From positions 39,466-103,465 of the forward strand of contig DHGT01000083.1 in the NCBI GenBank assembly GCA_002402905.1: a DNA stretch of 64,000 bases, in the 5' to 3' direction. The DNA is from Desulfatitalea sp. UBA4791 (GTDB lineage Bacteria; Desulfobacterota; Desulfobacteria; Desulfobacterales; Desulfosarcinaceae). Below, piece after piece: positions 8,839-20,645 of this stretch; position 1 is the stretch's first letter, and each line of letters starts with the position of its first letter. Position numbers and translations under genes: made by a program. The notes beneath the pieces were generated by a model. It saw nothing but the letters and a program-made list of their open reading frames with translations, was not told where the DNA came from and did not search any database.

Positions 8839-8872
8839 ATTAAAGTTTAAAGTTTTAAGTTTAAAGTAAAGG
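8839..8872 (+). repeat. AT-rich GTTTAAAGT-type intergenic repeat
   Basis: A short AT-rich tract made of near-repeats of TTTAAAGT. A similar tract lies at 16352-16393 and a short one near 23947-23966, each between genes. It looks like a degenerate dispersed intergenic motif. Confidence 0.45.
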
Positions 8873-8896
8873 AATGGGGTCGATTTGAAAGACAGG

Positions 8897-8929
8897 CACC
8901 CCGGTCGATTGACCGGGGTGTTTGTTTTT
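8897..8929 (+). terminator. Rho-independent terminator after the 48-residue gene
   Basis: A perfect 10-bp stem CACCCCGGTC/GACCGGGGTG with loop GATT is followed by TTTGTTTTT on the plus strand. It ends the small-gene transcript and may also serve the convergent pepA gene. Confidence 0.85.
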
Positions 8930-8947
8930 CAGGGGCATGGGAGTCGG

Positions 8948-10417
8948 CTACAGGTGGTCGATGAGGTCGCAGAGCAGGCGCACGCCGAATCCCGTGGCGC
9001 CGGGCGCGCCGTAATCCGGTCCTTTTTTCAGGAAGGCCGGGCCGGCGATGTCGATGTGCGCCCAACGCTGGTCGCCGATGAATTCGGAGAGGAAGATGGC
9101 GGCCGCGATGGCGCCGCCGTAGCGGGAGCTGGCATTGTTGTTGATGTCGGCCAGCTCGCTTTTGAGAAGCTCGCGGTAGTCTTCGGGCATGGGCATGCGC
9201 CAGCAGCGTTCGGCCGTGCGTTCGCCGGCGGCCACGATGGCCTGGGCCAGGGCGTCGTCCGGGGAAAAGACCCCGGCGATTTTGTCGCCCAGGGCCACTA
9301 CGCAGGCGCCGGTCAGGGTGGCCAGGTCGATGAGCACGTCGGGTTTGTACTTCTTGACGGCATAGGCCATGGCGTCGATGAGGATCAGGCGGCCTTCGGC
9401 GTCGGTGTTGCCGATTTCGACGCTCTTGCCGGCATAGCTGGTGACGATGTCGCCGGGCCGGGTGGCGCTGCCCGAGGGCATGTTCTCCACGATGGGGGTG
9501 ATGCCGATGATGCGCAGGTCGGGTTTGAGTCGGGCCACGGCGGCCATGGCGCCGGCCACGGCGGCCGAGCCGGCCATGTCGGCCTTCATGGTGTCCAGCC
9601 CGGTGGAGGGCTTGAGGTTGAGGCCGCCGGTATCGAAGGTGACCCCCTTGCCCACCAGGACGATGCTTTTTTTGGGTTTGGCAGGTGCATGGATCATCTC
9701 CACCAGGCAGGGCGGATGGCTGCTGCCGGACCCAACGGCCAGCAGGGCGTTGAATTTCTGGCGTTTGAGCTGGGATTCGTGCAGCACGTTGACCTTCAGC
9801 CCGGCCGCCGCGGCCATTTGGGCATAGGCCTGGGCCAGCTGTTCGGGGACCTTTTCGTTGGGCGGGGTGTTAACCCATTCACGGGCCTGGCGCACCCCGT
9901 CGCAGATGGCCTCGGTGCGGGCGATCAGGGGGCGGCAGCGCTTCGCGGTCTGGGCCGGCAGACAGAGGCCGATCTGCTTCAGCAGGTTGTTCTTGGGTTT
10001 TTCCTTATACCGCGTGTCTTTGTGGTTGGCCAGCAAGGCCCCTTCCATCAATGCCGAGACTACCGCGGCCGCTTCCACGCCCAGCGACGGGTCCAGGGGA
10101 ACGACCAGGTCGATGCCGTTCTGCCTGGCGGCCATGGCCTCTTTGACGGCCCGGCCGGCAAAGTTGCGAAACGTCTCGGCCGTCAGCTTGGCCTTGGGGC
10201 CCAGGCCGATCAAAAGGCAGCGGGCCACTCGGCCTTCCATCACGTCGTGCAGCACGATCTGGCGGTCCTTTTCAGGAGCGAACTCTTGCAGGGCCGAGGC
10301 CTTGGCGATCAGCTCACGGACCGCCGAGTCAGCGTGAATCTCAGCGTCTTCGCAGACCGCAATGGCCATGTTGTCGCTTTTGAATCGATCCAGGGCAGTG
10401 GTGTTGAATTTGAGCAT
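8948..10417 (-). CDS. pepA: Leucyl (cytosol) aminopeptidase, M17 family
   Basis: A 489-residue M17 aminopeptidase, a cytosolic hexameric enzyme with two metal ions that releases N-terminal residues from peptides. The signature NTDAEGRLILIDAM, which holds metal ligands, is present at ~335-350. The other metal and substrate residues are visible in VGKGVTFDTGGLNLK (Lys and Asp) and MKADMAGSAAVAGAM. The length is normal, with a divergent N-terminal macro-like domain (~1-160) and a conserved C-terminal catalytic domain. It is apparently monocistronic or leads no obvious operon; dgkA ends 30 bp upstream on the same strand. No regulatory role (DNA binding as in E. coli PepA) can be judged. Confidence 0.95.
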   Translation of the reverse strand: MLKFNTTALDRFKSDNMAIAVCEDAEIHADSAVRELIAKASALQEFAPEKDRQIVLHDVMEGRVARCLLIGLGPKAKLTAETFRNFAGRAVKEAMAARQNGIDLVVPLDPSLGVEAAAVVSALMEGALLANHKDTRYKEKPKNNLLKQIGLCLPAQTAKRCRPLIARTEAICDGVRQAREWVNTPPNEKVPEQLAQAYAQMAAAAGLKVNVLHESQLKRQKFNALLAVGSGSSHPPCLVEMIHAPAKPKKSIVLVGKGVTFDTGGLNLKPSTGLDTMKADMAGSAAVAGAMAAVARLKPDLRIIGITPIVENMPSGSATRPGDIVTSYAGKSVEIGNTDAEGRLILIDAMAYAVKKYKPDVLIDLATLTGACVVALGDKIAGVFSPDDALAQAIVAAGERTAERCWRMPMPEDYRELLKSELADINNNASSRYGGAIAAAIFLSEFIGDQRWAHIDIAGPAFLKKGPDYGAPGATGFGVRLLCDLIDHL

Positions 10418-10447
10418 GAGAAACTCCTTGCGAATCAGTAGTTCATG

Positions 10448-10825
10448 TTAAAATGATTGCCATCTCTCCCAGGCCACCAGCCCCCAGACGGCCACCGCCG
10501 CAATCAACGCAATCAGCACCGCCGCGGAGCCCATATTCTTCGCCTGGCCGGAAAGCGGATGGCGTTCGGTGCCGATGCGATCCACCGTGGCTTCGACGGC
10601 CGAGTTGAGCAGCTCCACGATCAGGATCAGCAGGGCCGAAAAGATCAGCAGGGCGCGCTGGGCGGCCGTATGGCCCAGCCAGAAGGCCGCCGGAATGGAC
10701 AGGGCGATCACGATCGCTTCTTGTCGGAAGGCGGTTTCACTGCGCCATGCCTGGGCCAACCCCTGTAAGGAGTAGCGGGTGGCATGGATCAGGCGGGTCA
10801 TTCCGGTTGCGCTGCGTTTCTCCAT
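10448..10825 (-). CDS. dgkA: Diacylglycerol kinase (prokaryotic DgkA)
   Basis: A 125-residue membrane kinase that phosphorylates diacylglycerol to phosphatidate in the inner membrane. It has an amphipathic N-terminus and three transmembrane helices. The catalytic stretch is intact: AWRSETAFRQE near the front, ILIVELLNSAVEATVDRI with the essential Glu and Asn, and the following HPLSGQAKNMGSAAV. Normal family length. It is 31 bp downstream of the helicase gene and 30 bp upstream of pepA, all on the minus strand, so the three could share a transcript. Confidence 0.95.
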   Translation of the reverse strand: MEKRSATGMTRLIHATRYSLQGLAQAWRSETAFRQEAIVIALSIPAAFWLGHTAAQRALLIFSALLILIVELLNSAVEATVDRIGTERHPLSGQAKNMGSAAVLIALIAAVAVWGLVAWERWQSF

Positions 10826-10856
10826 GATCTCCTCGTGGGCCTGGTGATACGCATCG

Positions 10857-13016
10857 TTACGTGTCGGCCGATTCGATTTCGGGAACCGGCACAGGCGCCT
10901 TTGTGGCGTATTCGGGCATCACCGGATCTCGCAGGATGCGTTCGATGGCGTCCTGGGCGGTTTCGGCCATCTGGGGAAAGACATGGCGCAGGCCCACGAT
11001 ATGGCGCAGGTTGTCGGCGGTGCGCAACGCCAGCATGGCCAGGTCGCCTTCGGCCATCTGGGCGGCCTGCACGGTCTGCTCCCACGGCAGGCCAGAGGCC
11101 CAGCGCCAGATGGCGGCGGTTGGCCGATAAAAAATGGGACGCACATCGAAGTCGTTGGTCAGCATGTGTTTGGCAAAACCCTGCAGCCCGCGCACCACGC
11201 GCTTGACGGCCTTGATCAGCGGGTTGGGGACGCTTTTGCGATCCAGGTGTTCGTCGGTCTCCTTGTCGTTGACCATGCCGGCCATGATGGCGGCCAGCAT
11301 GGCCGGGTCCTCCCGGGGAAACAGGTCCTGCCGCAACCCTTCGGCCACGAGCAGCGGCTGGTCGATGCGCAACTGGGCGGCCCACAGGCCATCTTCGGTC
11401 AGACGGTCCTGGTCGTCGACGAAGCCGGTGACCTGCAAGAAACGCAAGTGGCGCTGAAAATCGTTCCACAAATGGGTGTGCGCCGCCTGTTCGCCGCCCA
11501 AGGCCGCGCCATGGTGTTGAAAGGCGGCCAGGGAGTGGTGCAGCAGGGCCTCGACTTCCTCGGGCGAATGGGAGAGCAGCAGATTGAGGGCCATGGAGAA
11601 GTTGATGCGGATCTGGCTGTGCACGTCCGCCGCCGGTGCCCGGAGCAGACGAGCCACCTGTCGGATGTCCATGAACTTGCCGGGCACCACCATGACGAAG
11701 CCGATGTGATCCTTGCCACGGCGACCGGCACGGCCGGTCATCTGCTGCAGTTCGGTGGCATCCAGAGGCATGAATTCTCGGCCGTTGAAGCGGTCGGAGT
11801 TTAAAAACGCCACGGTGCGGGCCGGGAAATCGACGCCGGCGGCCACGGTGGAGGTGGCGAAGATGGCATCGAGCAGCCCTTCGCTCATCAACATTTCCAG
11901 CGTTTGCTTCCAGGCCGGCAGCTGGCCGCTGTGGTGGGCGCCCACGGCGAGGCGTTCGGCCATCCAGCGCTGGCGGTGCTCGCGAATATGGGGGAAACGT
12001 TCGCCGAGTTGGGTCAGGCGCTCGCTGAGCAGCGTGGCCTGCTCCGGGTTTCGGACCCGGTTCTCCAGGCAGAGCTGCAGGGCGCGGTCGCAATCGGCGC
12101 GCGATTTGAGAAAAAAAATCGCCGGCAGCAGGTGATACTTGCGCAGGATGGCCAGCATGGCGCCGAAGGGCGGCAGTTGACCGGGAGGCGCCAGGGAGGG
12201 TGCCCGGCGGTCGTTGAGCAGGTCGACCACCTTTTTATAGAGATGGGGCTTTTTGCTGGTTCCGCTGGAGACGAAAAGGGGCATCAGCATGCCGCTGGGG
12301 TGCTGCACGATGGGGTAGAGCGGCACGGGCCGATGGGTCTCCTCCACCACCCGGCAAGGGCGCCGGCGGATGGCCGTCATCCACCGGGCGATCTGGTCGG
12401 CATTGCCCACGGTGGCCGAGAGCAGCAACAGCGGGATGCGCTGGGGCAGATAGATGATGGTCTCTTCCCAGACCACGCCCCGATCCTCGTCGCCGAGATA
12501 GTGGGCTTCGTCCAGCACCACGAAATCGGTGTCCAGCGTCTGGCCGCGATGCATGGCATCGTAGAGTTGATTGCGCAGAATTTCGGTGGTGCCCACGATG
12601 ATCGGTGCGTCCGGGTTCTCCTTGCGGTCGCCGGTGAGGATGCCGACGTTGGCCACTCCGAAACGGTTGCCGAACTCGATCATCTTGGAGTTGGTCAACG
12701 CCTTGAGAGGCGAGGCGTACCAGGCATGGCCGCCCTTTTTGAAGATTCGTTCGATGGCTTGCTCGGCAATCCAGGTTTTGCCGGCGCCGGTGGGAGCGGT
12801 CACCAGGCAATCGGCCTCTCGAACGGCGTCCAGCGCCTCGATCTGAAACGGGTCGGGGACAAAGGAGGTGGGCTCGGGAATGCCGATGCGCTCGAAGATT
12901 TTTTTCAGCCGGGGATCGATCCCCGGACGCAGGGGCGCCGCCTCTTTTCTCGGCCGTGGGGTTCGGTGGGGATGTCTTTGCGCGTGGGCCGGGATCCGGC
13001 GTTGGCTGTTGCCCAT
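10857..13016 (-). CDS. DEAH-box superfamily 2 helicase (Ski2/Lhr-like)
   Basis: A 719-residue ATP-dependent helicase. I start at the ATG at 13016 because GAGGAG lies 7 bases upstream. Motifs in order: Q-motif-like front (FVPDPFQIEALD), Walker A TAPTGAGKT (~74-82), VGTTEILRNQL, Walker B DEAH in VVLDEAHYLGDED, motif III LLSATVGN, and motif VI QMTGRAGRRG. The motif set and the ~100-residue insert between RecA domains fit Ski2-like helicases, while the C-terminal ~250 residues are poorly conserved helices. The substrate, RNA or DNA, cannot be told from the sequence. The basic N-terminus (several His/Arg/Pro repeats, ~5-30) may bind nucleic acid. Confidence 0.87.
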   Translation of the reverse strand: MGNSQRRIPAHAQRHPHRTPRPRKEAAPLRPGIDPRLKKIFERIGIPEPTSFVPDPFQIEALDAVREADCLVTAPTGAGKTWIAEQAIERIFKKGGHAWYASPLKALTNSKMIEFGNRFGVANVGILTGDRKENPDAPIIVGTTEILRNQLYDAMHRGQTLDTDFVVLDEAHYLGDEDRGVVWEETIIYLPQRIPLLLLSATVGNADQIARWMTAIRRRPCRVVEETHRPVPLYPIVQHPSGMLMPLFVSSGTSKKPHLYKKVVDLLNDRRAPSLAPPGQLPPFGAMLAILRKYHLLPAIFFLKSRADCDRALQLCLENRVRNPEQATLLSERLTQLGERFPHIREHRQRWMAERLAVGAHHSGQLPAWKQTLEMLMSEGLLDAIFATSTVAAGVDFPARTVAFLNSDRFNGREFMPLDATELQQMTGRAGRRGKDHIGFVMVVPGKFMDIRQVARLLRAPAADVHSQIRINFSMALNLLLSHSPEEVEALLHHSLAAFQHHGAALGGEQAAHTHLWNDFQRHLRFLQVTGFVDDQDRLTEDGLWAAQLRIDQPLLVAEGLRQDLFPREDPAMLAAIMAGMVNDKETDEHLDRKSVPNPLIKAVKRVVRGLQGFAKHMLTNDFDVRPIFYRPTAAIWRWASGLPWEQTVQAAQMAEGDLAMLALRTADNLRHIVGLRHVFPQMAETAQDAIERILRDPVMPEYATKAPVPVPEIESADT

Positions 13017-13157
13017 CAATGGCTCCTCAAGAAGCGACGCACCGGAAGGTCTATCCTGGATGTCGGCCGGAGCGCTCAACGCTATTGTGTTCCGGCGGCG
13101 GCAATCGACGAAGTCTGCGATCCCGGTGCACCAGAGGGTTGTGCGGCGATTGTCGTT

Positions 13158-13913
13158 CTATAGTTTTTCCACCATCTCCTGGATACGCCGTTTGGCCTCG
13201 GAGGCCACATCGTAAGGGGATTGGCCCTTCAGGTCGGCTTCGATCAATTCGTTGCCGTAAGGCAGGAATCCCAGGATGTCGAAATCGGCCAGGTGTTCGC
13301 GGATAAAGGCCTCGTCCTGGGGAGAACGGATCTTATTGCCCACTACGGCGATGCGGGTCAGATGAATCTCCTCGGCCAGGCGCCGGATGTGGGCGGCCGT
13401 GTCGATGCTGCGGCGGCCCGGCTCGACCACCACGATCAGTTTGTCCACTGCACTGGCCGTGGCCCGGCCAAGGTGTTCGATACCCGCCTCCATATCCATG
13501 ACCACCACCTCGTCGCGAAGCAGCACGATATGCATGACCAGGCTTTTGAGCAGGGTGCTTTCCGGGCAGAGGCAGCCGCCGCCGCCCTTTTTGACGCTGC
13601 CCAGGCGCATCAGCTTGATATTGTCCTTTTTCACCGAGAGGGTGTCGGGCAGGTCGTCCACCTTGGGATTCAGCTTGAAAAAACCGCCGATGGTGCCTGC
13701 TTTGGCGCCCGTGCGTTCGAAAATCATATCTTTCATTTCCGCGATGGGCGTGATGCGATCGGAATTTTCTATGCCGATGGCGGCCGCCAGATTGGCATCC
13801 GGGTCGGCATCGATGGCCAGAACTTTTTTACCCGCGTCGCTGAGCATCCGAATCAACAGGGCTGCGAACGTGGTTTTGCCCACGCCGCCTTTTCCACTGA
13901 CTGCTATCTTCAT
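13158..13913 (-). CDS. cooC: CooC-like nickel-insertion ATPase (CO dehydrogenase maturation)
   Basis: A 251-residue SIMIBI/MinD-type ATPase. The deviant Walker A is GKGGVGKTTF at ~7-16. The switch region ATPase Asp lies in VLAIDADPDAN, and a CxC in GGGGCLCPE (~112-114) matches the nickel/dimer motif of CooC. Family knowledge: CooC uses ATP to load Ni into the C-cluster of CO dehydrogenase, so the organism probably has a Wood-Ljungdahl CODH elsewhere. No CODH gene is adjacent. Start at 13913 with AAAGGAACGAG just upstream. The region before it is divergent to the U32 peptidase gene. Confidence 0.87.
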   Translation of the reverse strand: MKIAVSGKGGVGKTTFAALLIRMLSDAGKKVLAIDADPDANLAAAIGIENSDRITPIAEMKDMIFERTGAKAGTIGGFFKLNPKVDDLPDTLSVKKDNIKLMRLGSVKKGGGGCLCPESTLLKSLVMHIVLLRDEVVVMDMEAGIEHLGRATASAVDKLIVVVEPGRRSIDTAAHIRRLAEEIHLTRIAVVGNKIRSPQDEAFIREHLADFDILGFLPYGNELIEADLKGQSPYDVASEAKRRIQEMVEKL

Positions 13914-14350
13914 TCTCGTTCCTTTCGTCTCCCGTATCCTGAAAACCTTCAGAGGGCTGATGTCTTTTTTATGCGCAATAACCAATATAACAAACATTGA
14001 GCGTTCAGCAAGGGCGCAAGCGGCGTAAATCGGTCCGGGGTGAGCAAACGCATCGAGCCCCAGTTCAACTGAATGTTATTCACCTTGAAGGCCGTGCGGT
14101 AAAGATGGAATTTGATAAAAAATCCGCATTGCAACGGAGATGGCAGGCGTGGGTGGGGCGTGTGGCATCGGCCACTTGTCCCACCCGCGCCGGGTTTGAT
14201 TAATTGCATTAAGTTAGGATCACTGCGCATCGAGCCCCAATGTTGTGAATGGATTTTTTATGGGCTACTATATCTGGTGTTCCAGGCGCTTTCCTGATAT
14301 GAGCCAAGCCGACTATCGGCGCCGGGACATCCATGGCGCGAAAGGATGAC
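13914..14350. promoter_or_regulatory. Divergent intergenic region between cooC and the U32 peptidase gene
   Basis: No convincing gene in these 437 bp. It must hold both promoters. It contains a 14-bp direct repeat (CGCATCGAGCCCCA at 14049-14062 and 14226-14239) and a long hairpin at 14146-14191, listed separately. Confidence 0.5.
14146..14191 (+). other. Long two-part hairpin in the leader of the U32 peptidase gene
   Basis: The arms at 14146-14157 and 14180-14191 pair over 12 bp with one G-U, then a 4x4 internal loop, then GTGGC/GCCAC with loop ATCG. No T-run follows, so it is not an ordinary terminator. It could be a structured leader or a protein-binding element; the function is unknown. 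Confidence 0.4.
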
Positions 14351-16351
14351 ATGAATCAAATCGTAAGACGCAAACCCGGCAGTTTTAAAGGCCCAAAACC
14401 CGAGATATTGGCGCCGGCCGGCAACCGGGATAGTTTTCTGGCCGCCCTGGCGGCCGGGGCCGATGCGATTTATTGCGGCCTCAAATCGTTTTCCGCCCGC
14501 ATGGCGGCCAAAAACTTCCAGCCGGACGAATTTGCCGGATTGGTGGATCTGGCCCACCGGCAAAGTGTAAAAGTCTATCTGACCGTCAATACCTTGATCA
14601 AACCCGATGAGTTGCTGCCCCTGGGTCGACAGCTCGATTGGGTCAATCGATATGCCCGGCCCGATGCACTGATCGTCCAGGACCTGGCGCTGCCCGCACT
14701 GGCGCGGCAGGTGGGGTATGATGGCGAAATCCATCTCTCCACTCTGGCCAATGTGACGATGCCGGCCATGCTGGCGCGCGTGGCCAAGACCATGGGGATT
14801 CAGCGGGTCGTGCTGCCCAGGGAGCTCAATATCGAGGAGATCAAGCAGATGGCCGCCGTTTGCCCCCCGGATTTGGGCTTGGAGATCTTCGTGCACGGCG
14901 CCTTGTGTTACGGGGTGTCCGGCCGATGTTACTGGAGCAGTTTTCTGGGCGGCAAGAGTGGCTTGCGGGGTCGCTGCGTGCAGCCCTGCCGGCGCATCTA
15001 CACCCAGAACCGGTCCAGCCAGCGTTTTTTTGCATGCCAGGATTACAGCCTCGACGTGCTGGTCAAGGTGCTGGCCGAGATTCCCCAGCTGCGCGCCTGG
15101 AAGATCGAGGGGCGCAAAAAGGGGCCCCACTACGTCTATTATACGGTGACGGCCTACAAGATGCTGCGCGACGAGGGGCAGGATGCCCAGGCCAAAAAGA
15201 CGGCCGTGGAACTGCTCGAACAGGCCTTGGGTCGCCGCGGTACGCACTACAATTTTTTGCCCCAGCGACCGCAGAATCCCATCGATGTCCAGTTCGACTC
15301 GGGCTCCGGGATGCTGGTCGGCACGGTGCACGGCGGCCAGGACAAACCCTACATTTCCCCGCGCATCGATCTGCTCGAAGGGGACAAGCTGCGCTTGGGC
15401 TACGAGGATGATCCGGGTCACCAGACCTTCGATCTGTCCAAGAGCGTGCCCAAGGGAGGCAAATTTTATTTGAAGGCTGCGCGAGGCAAGGCGCCTTCCA
15501 AGGCAGCCTCTGTTTTTTTGATCGACCGCCGGGAGCCTTTTCTGGCCGAAGCGATCAAAAAGATGGAAAAGTTGATCGATCCGGTGCAGGTGTCGACCGA
15601 GGAGCGGGAAACCTTCAACCTGCGCTTGCCGCCGGCCAGTCCCCGGCAACCTCACACCCGTCTGATGCATGTATTGCGCTATCCGGGACAGCGCATCCGC
15701 CAGACCAGCCTGGCGTTGTGGATATCGGACCAAACCCTGGATCGGGTCCCGGCCGCCCAGGCGGCCCATGCCTGGTGGTGGCTGCCGCCGGTCATTTGGC
15801 CCGAGGAAGAGACGCAATGGCAACAGCGGCTGGCCCAATTGCTGGGCAAGGGTGCGCGCCGATTCGTGCTCAATGCACCCTGGCAGATATCGCTGTTCAG
15901 CCGGCCCGAACGGCTCAGCCTCTGGGCCGGGCCCTTCTGCAACATCGCCAACCCGGTGGCCGTGCGCGCTTTCAAGCTGCTGGGCGGGCAGGGCGTGATC
16001 GTCAGCCCGGAACTGGGCCGGGATGACATGCTGCAGTTGGCCGAGAAGAGCGTCCTGCCCCTGGGGGTGGTCGTCTCCGGTCAATGGCCGTTTTGCGTCT
16101 CCCGGGTGCTGGCCAGGGAACTCAAACCCGGTCAGCCGTTCGTCAGCCCGCACGGCGAGCAGGGTTGGGTCGAACGCCACGGCAGCCTCTACTGGATCTA
16201 TCCCAACTGGCCGCTCAACCTCAGGGCCGAACAGAACACCCTGACCAAGGCGGGCTACCGGCTCTTCGTTCATCTGGAAGAGCCGGTGCCCAAGGGGGTG
16301 ATCATTAAAAAGCGGCCGGGGAACTGGAATTGGGAGATCGGGTTGAAGTAG
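14351..16351 (+). CDS. U32-family peptidase-like protein (RlhA/YegQ type)
   Basis: A 666-residue U32-family protein. I start at the ATG at 14351, which has AAAGGA 7 bases upstream, rather than the ATG at 14333. The N-terminal ~260 residues form the U32 TIM-barrel-like domain: EILAPAGNRDSF at the start, and the signature EIFVHGALCYGVSGRCYWSS followed by GRCVQPCRR. These Cys positions match the [4Fe-4S]/iron site known from RlhA, UbiU and UbiV. Members studied act in rRNA hydroxylation, ubiquinone synthesis or tRNA modification, so true peptidase activity is doubtful. The extra C-terminal ~350 residues match the long two-domain forms. No operon partner; parE starts about 60-70 bp downstream. 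Confidence 0.85.
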   Translation: MNQIVRRKPGSFKGPKPEILAPAGNRDSFLAALAAGADAIYCGLKSFSARMAAKNFQPDEFAGLVDLAHRQSVKVYLTVNTLIKPDELLPLGRQLDWVNRYARPDALIVQDLALPALARQVGYDGEIHLSTLANVTMPAMLARVAKTMGIQRVVLPRELNIEEIKQMAAVCPPDLGLEIFVHGALCYGVSGRCYWSSFLGGKSGLRGRCVQPCRRIYTQNRSSQRFFACQDYSLDVLVKVLAEIPQLRAWKIEGRKKGPHYVYYTVTAYKMLRDEGQDAQAKKTAVELLEQALGRRGTHYNFLPQRPQNPIDVQFDSGSGMLVGTVHGGQDKPYISPRIDLLEGDKLRLGYEDDPGHQTFDLSKSVPKGGKFYLKAARGKAPSKAASVFLIDRREPFLAEAIKKMEKLIDPVQVSTEERETFNLRLPPASPRQPHTRLMHVLRYPGQRIRQTSLALWISDQTLDRVPAAQAAHAWWWLPPVIWPEEETQWQQRLAQLLGKGARRFVLNAPWQISLFSRPERLSLWAGPFCNIANPVAVRAFKLLGGQGVIVSPELGRDDMLQLAEKSVLPLGVVVSGQWPFCVSRVLARELKPGQPFVSPHGEQGWVERHGSLYWIYPNWPLNLRAEQNTLTKAGYRLFVHLEEPVPKGVIIKKRPGNWNWEIGLK

Positions 16352-16393
16352 AAAAGAAGTTTAAAGTGAAAAGTGTAAAGTTTGAAGTGAAGG
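16352..16393 (+). repeat. AT-rich TTTAAAGTG-type intergenic repeat
   Basis: A run of related units (TTTAAAGTG, AAAAGTGTAAAG, TTTGAAGTG) between the U32 gene and parE, similar to the tract at 8839-8872. Confidence 0.45.
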
Positions 16394-16400
16394 ATCATGA

Positions 16401-18347
<1,947 letters not shown>

Positions 18348-18387
18348 GGGCGCTGTTCGGGAGTAAATGATAGGGGAGATTGCCTGT

Positions 18388-20634
18388 ATGGGAACGCCGG
18401 CGAAAGAGGCACATATCGAATCCACGCCGATTCATCTGTTTGCCGAAAATGCTTACCTGAACTATGCCATGTACGTGATCATGGACCGCGCCCTGCCGTT
18501 TATCGGCGACGGCCTCAAGCCGGTCCACCGGCGCATTCTTTACGCCATGTCCGAACTGGGCCTCAAGGCCAGCGCCAAATTCAAGAAGTCGGCGCGTACG
18601 GTGGGCGATGTGCTGGGCAAGTTCCATCCCCACGGGGACACGGCCTGTTACGAAGCCATGGTGCTCATGGCCCAGCCGTTCTCCTATCGCTATCCCCTGG
18701 TCGAAGGGCAGGGGAACTGGGGCTCGGTCGATGATCCCAAATCCTTTGCCGCCATGCGCTACACCGAGGCGCGGCTGTCGGGCTATGCCGACACCCTGCT
18801 CTCCGAGGTCGAGATGGGCACGGTGCAATGGGGACCCAATTTCGACGGCACGCTCAGCGAACCGATGACCCTGCCCGCCCGGCTGCCCAATGTGCTGCTC
18901 AACGGGTCCAGCGGTATCGCCGTGGGCATGGCCACCGACATTCCGTGCCACAACCTGAACGAGGTCGTCCAAGCCTGCGTGGCCCTGCTCGACCGGCCGA
19001 ACGCTTCTCTGGAAGATATTTGCGAACATATTCAAGGGCCCGACTATCCCACCGGCGCGGAGATCATCAGCCCGCGGTCCGACATCCTCAACGCCTATCG
19101 CACCGGCCGGGGATCGATCCGCATGCGTGCCACCTGGCAGAGTGAAAACGGCGACATCGTCGTGAACGCATTGCCCTACCAGGCCTCACCCACCAAAATC
19201 ATCGAGCAGATCGCGGGCTTGATGAACGCCAAGAAGCTCCCCCTGGTGGCGGACATTCGTGATGAATCGGACGGTGAAGATCCGGTGCGCCTGGTGATCA
19301 CGCCGCGCTCCAACCGGGTGGACCAGGACGAATTGATGCTGCACCTGTTTGCCGTGACCGACCTGGAACGCACCTACAAGGTGAATCTGAATCTCATCGG
19401 CCTGGACCGGCGGCCCGCGGTCAAAGGGTTGCTGGAGATTCTCACCGAATGGATTACCTACCGCCAGGAGACCGTTCGCCGGAGACTCACCCACCGCCTC
19501 GAACGGGTCCAGGACCGGTTGCACGTGCTTGCCGGCTTGCTCATCGCCTATTTGAACCTCGACGAAGTGATCCACATCATCCGGACCAGCGACGAACCCA
19601 AACCGGCCCTGATCGCACGGTTCAACCTCAGCGAACGCCAGGCCGAAGCCATCCTGCAATTGCGATTGAGGCATCTGGCCAAGCTGGAAGAACAGAAGAT
19701 CAAGGCCGAGCAGGCCGAACTGCTGGCCGAAGAGAAGCAGATCCAGGGGCTTTTGAGTTCCAACACCCGTCTAAAGAACTTGATCAAAAAGGAGTTGCTG
19801 ACCGACGCCCGGCAATATGGCGATCCGCGCCGCACCGCCATCACCCAGCGCCGGGAGGCCAGGGCGATCTCCCAGGTGCAGTTAGCGCCGGTGGAGCCGG
19901 TGACGGTGATCTTGTCGCGGCAGGGCTGGGTGCGCATGGCCAAGGCGCACGACGTGGCCGCCGAGGAACTGATCTACAAGGCCGGAGACGATTTTCTGGC
20001 TGCAGCCCAAGGCCGCAGCAATCAACAGGCGGTTTTTCTAGATTCCACCGGCCGAAGCTACGCCACTGAGGTCTCTGGTTTTCCATCGGCGCGAAGTTAT
20101 GGGATCCCCTTGACCGGCCTGTTCAAAAACCCGCCCAATTCGCACTTCATGGCTGTGCTCATGGGTGAGCCGGCGCAACGGATCCTGGCGTTCAGTGACG
20201 CCGGATACGGCTTCGTCACCGTTCTGGAGAACATGTACACGCGCAATCTCAAGGGCAAGGCCTTTCTCAGCCTCCCGGCCGGCGCGCTTCCGCTTCCGCC
20301 CATGACCATCCCGGACGACGAAGTCGAGCGATTCATAGCGGCGGTCACCCTGCAGGGGCGCCTGCTGATTTTCCCCTTGAGCGAGTTGCCCGAGCTGCCC
20401 CGGGGAAAGGGCAACAAGATGATCCACATCGCGCCCAAGGAGATCAAGGAAGGGACCGACCGGCTGCTCTGCTGCACGCTTCTGGGCAGCGAGAACAAAT
20501 TGGTCATCCATGCCGGCAAGCGCTTCTTCGCTTTGAGCGGGGGCAATCTTCAGGATTTTATCGGGGCCCGCGGCAAGCGCGGAAAGAGACTGCCGCGCGG
20601 TTTTCGCAACGTGACTGCGGTGGCGGTCGAGTAG
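18388..20634 (+). CDS. parC: DNA topoisomerase IV subunit A (ParC)
   Basis: A 748-residue breakage-reunion subunit. I choose the ATG at 18388 because AGGGGAG lies 9 bases upstream; an ATG at 18367 is possible. The quinolone-resistance region is recognisable ([19 protein letters not shown], then [19 protein letters not shown]), and the DNA-cleaving Tyr is in [10 protein letters not shown] coiled-coil segment of Lys/Glu-rich residues lies around 435-480. The C-terminal domain resembles a ParC beta-pinwheel without an obvious GyrA-box, which agrees with the ParC call over GyrA. Pairs with ParE. Confidence 0.92.
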   Translation: MGTPAKEAHIESTPIHLFAENAYLNYAMYVIMDRALPFIGDGLKPVHRRILYAMSELGLKASAKFKKSARTVGDVLGKFHPHGDTACYEAMVLMAQPFSYRYPLVEGQGNWGSVDDPKSFAAMRYTEARLSGYADTLLSEVEMGTVQWGPNFDGTLSEPMTLPARLPNVLLNGSSGIAVGMATDIPCHNLNEVVQACVALLDRPNASLEDICEHIQGPDYPTGAEIISPRSDILNAYRTGRGSIRMRATWQSENGDIVVNALPYQASPTKIIEQIAGLMNAKKLPLVADIRDESDGEDPVRLVITPRSNRVDQDELMLHLFAVTDLERTYKVNLNLIGLDRRPAVKGLLEILTEWITYRQETVRRRLTHRLERVQDRLHVLAGLLIAYLNLDEVIHIIRTSDEPKPALIARFNLSERQAEAILQLRLRHLAKLEEQKIKAEQAELLAEEKQIQGLLSSNTRLKNLIKKELLTDARQYGDPRRTAITQRREARAISQVQLAPVEPVTVILSRQGWVRMAKAHDVAAEELIYKAGDDFLAAAQGRSNQQAVFLDSTGRSYATEVSGFPSARSYGIPLTGLFKNPPNSHFMAVLMGEPAQRILAFSDAGYGFVTVLENMYTRNLKGKAFLSLPAGALPLPPMTIPDDEVERFIAAVTLQGRLLIFPLSELPELPRGKGNKMIHIAPKEIKEGTDRLLCCTLLGSENKLVIHAGKRFFALSGGNLQDFIGARGKRGKRLPRGFRNVTAVAVE

Positions 20635-20645
20635 GGGGTCGGCAC

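Noticed and set aside
14146..14191. Rho-independent terminator at the long hairpin
   Set aside because: No run of T follows on either strand, and no gene ends there.
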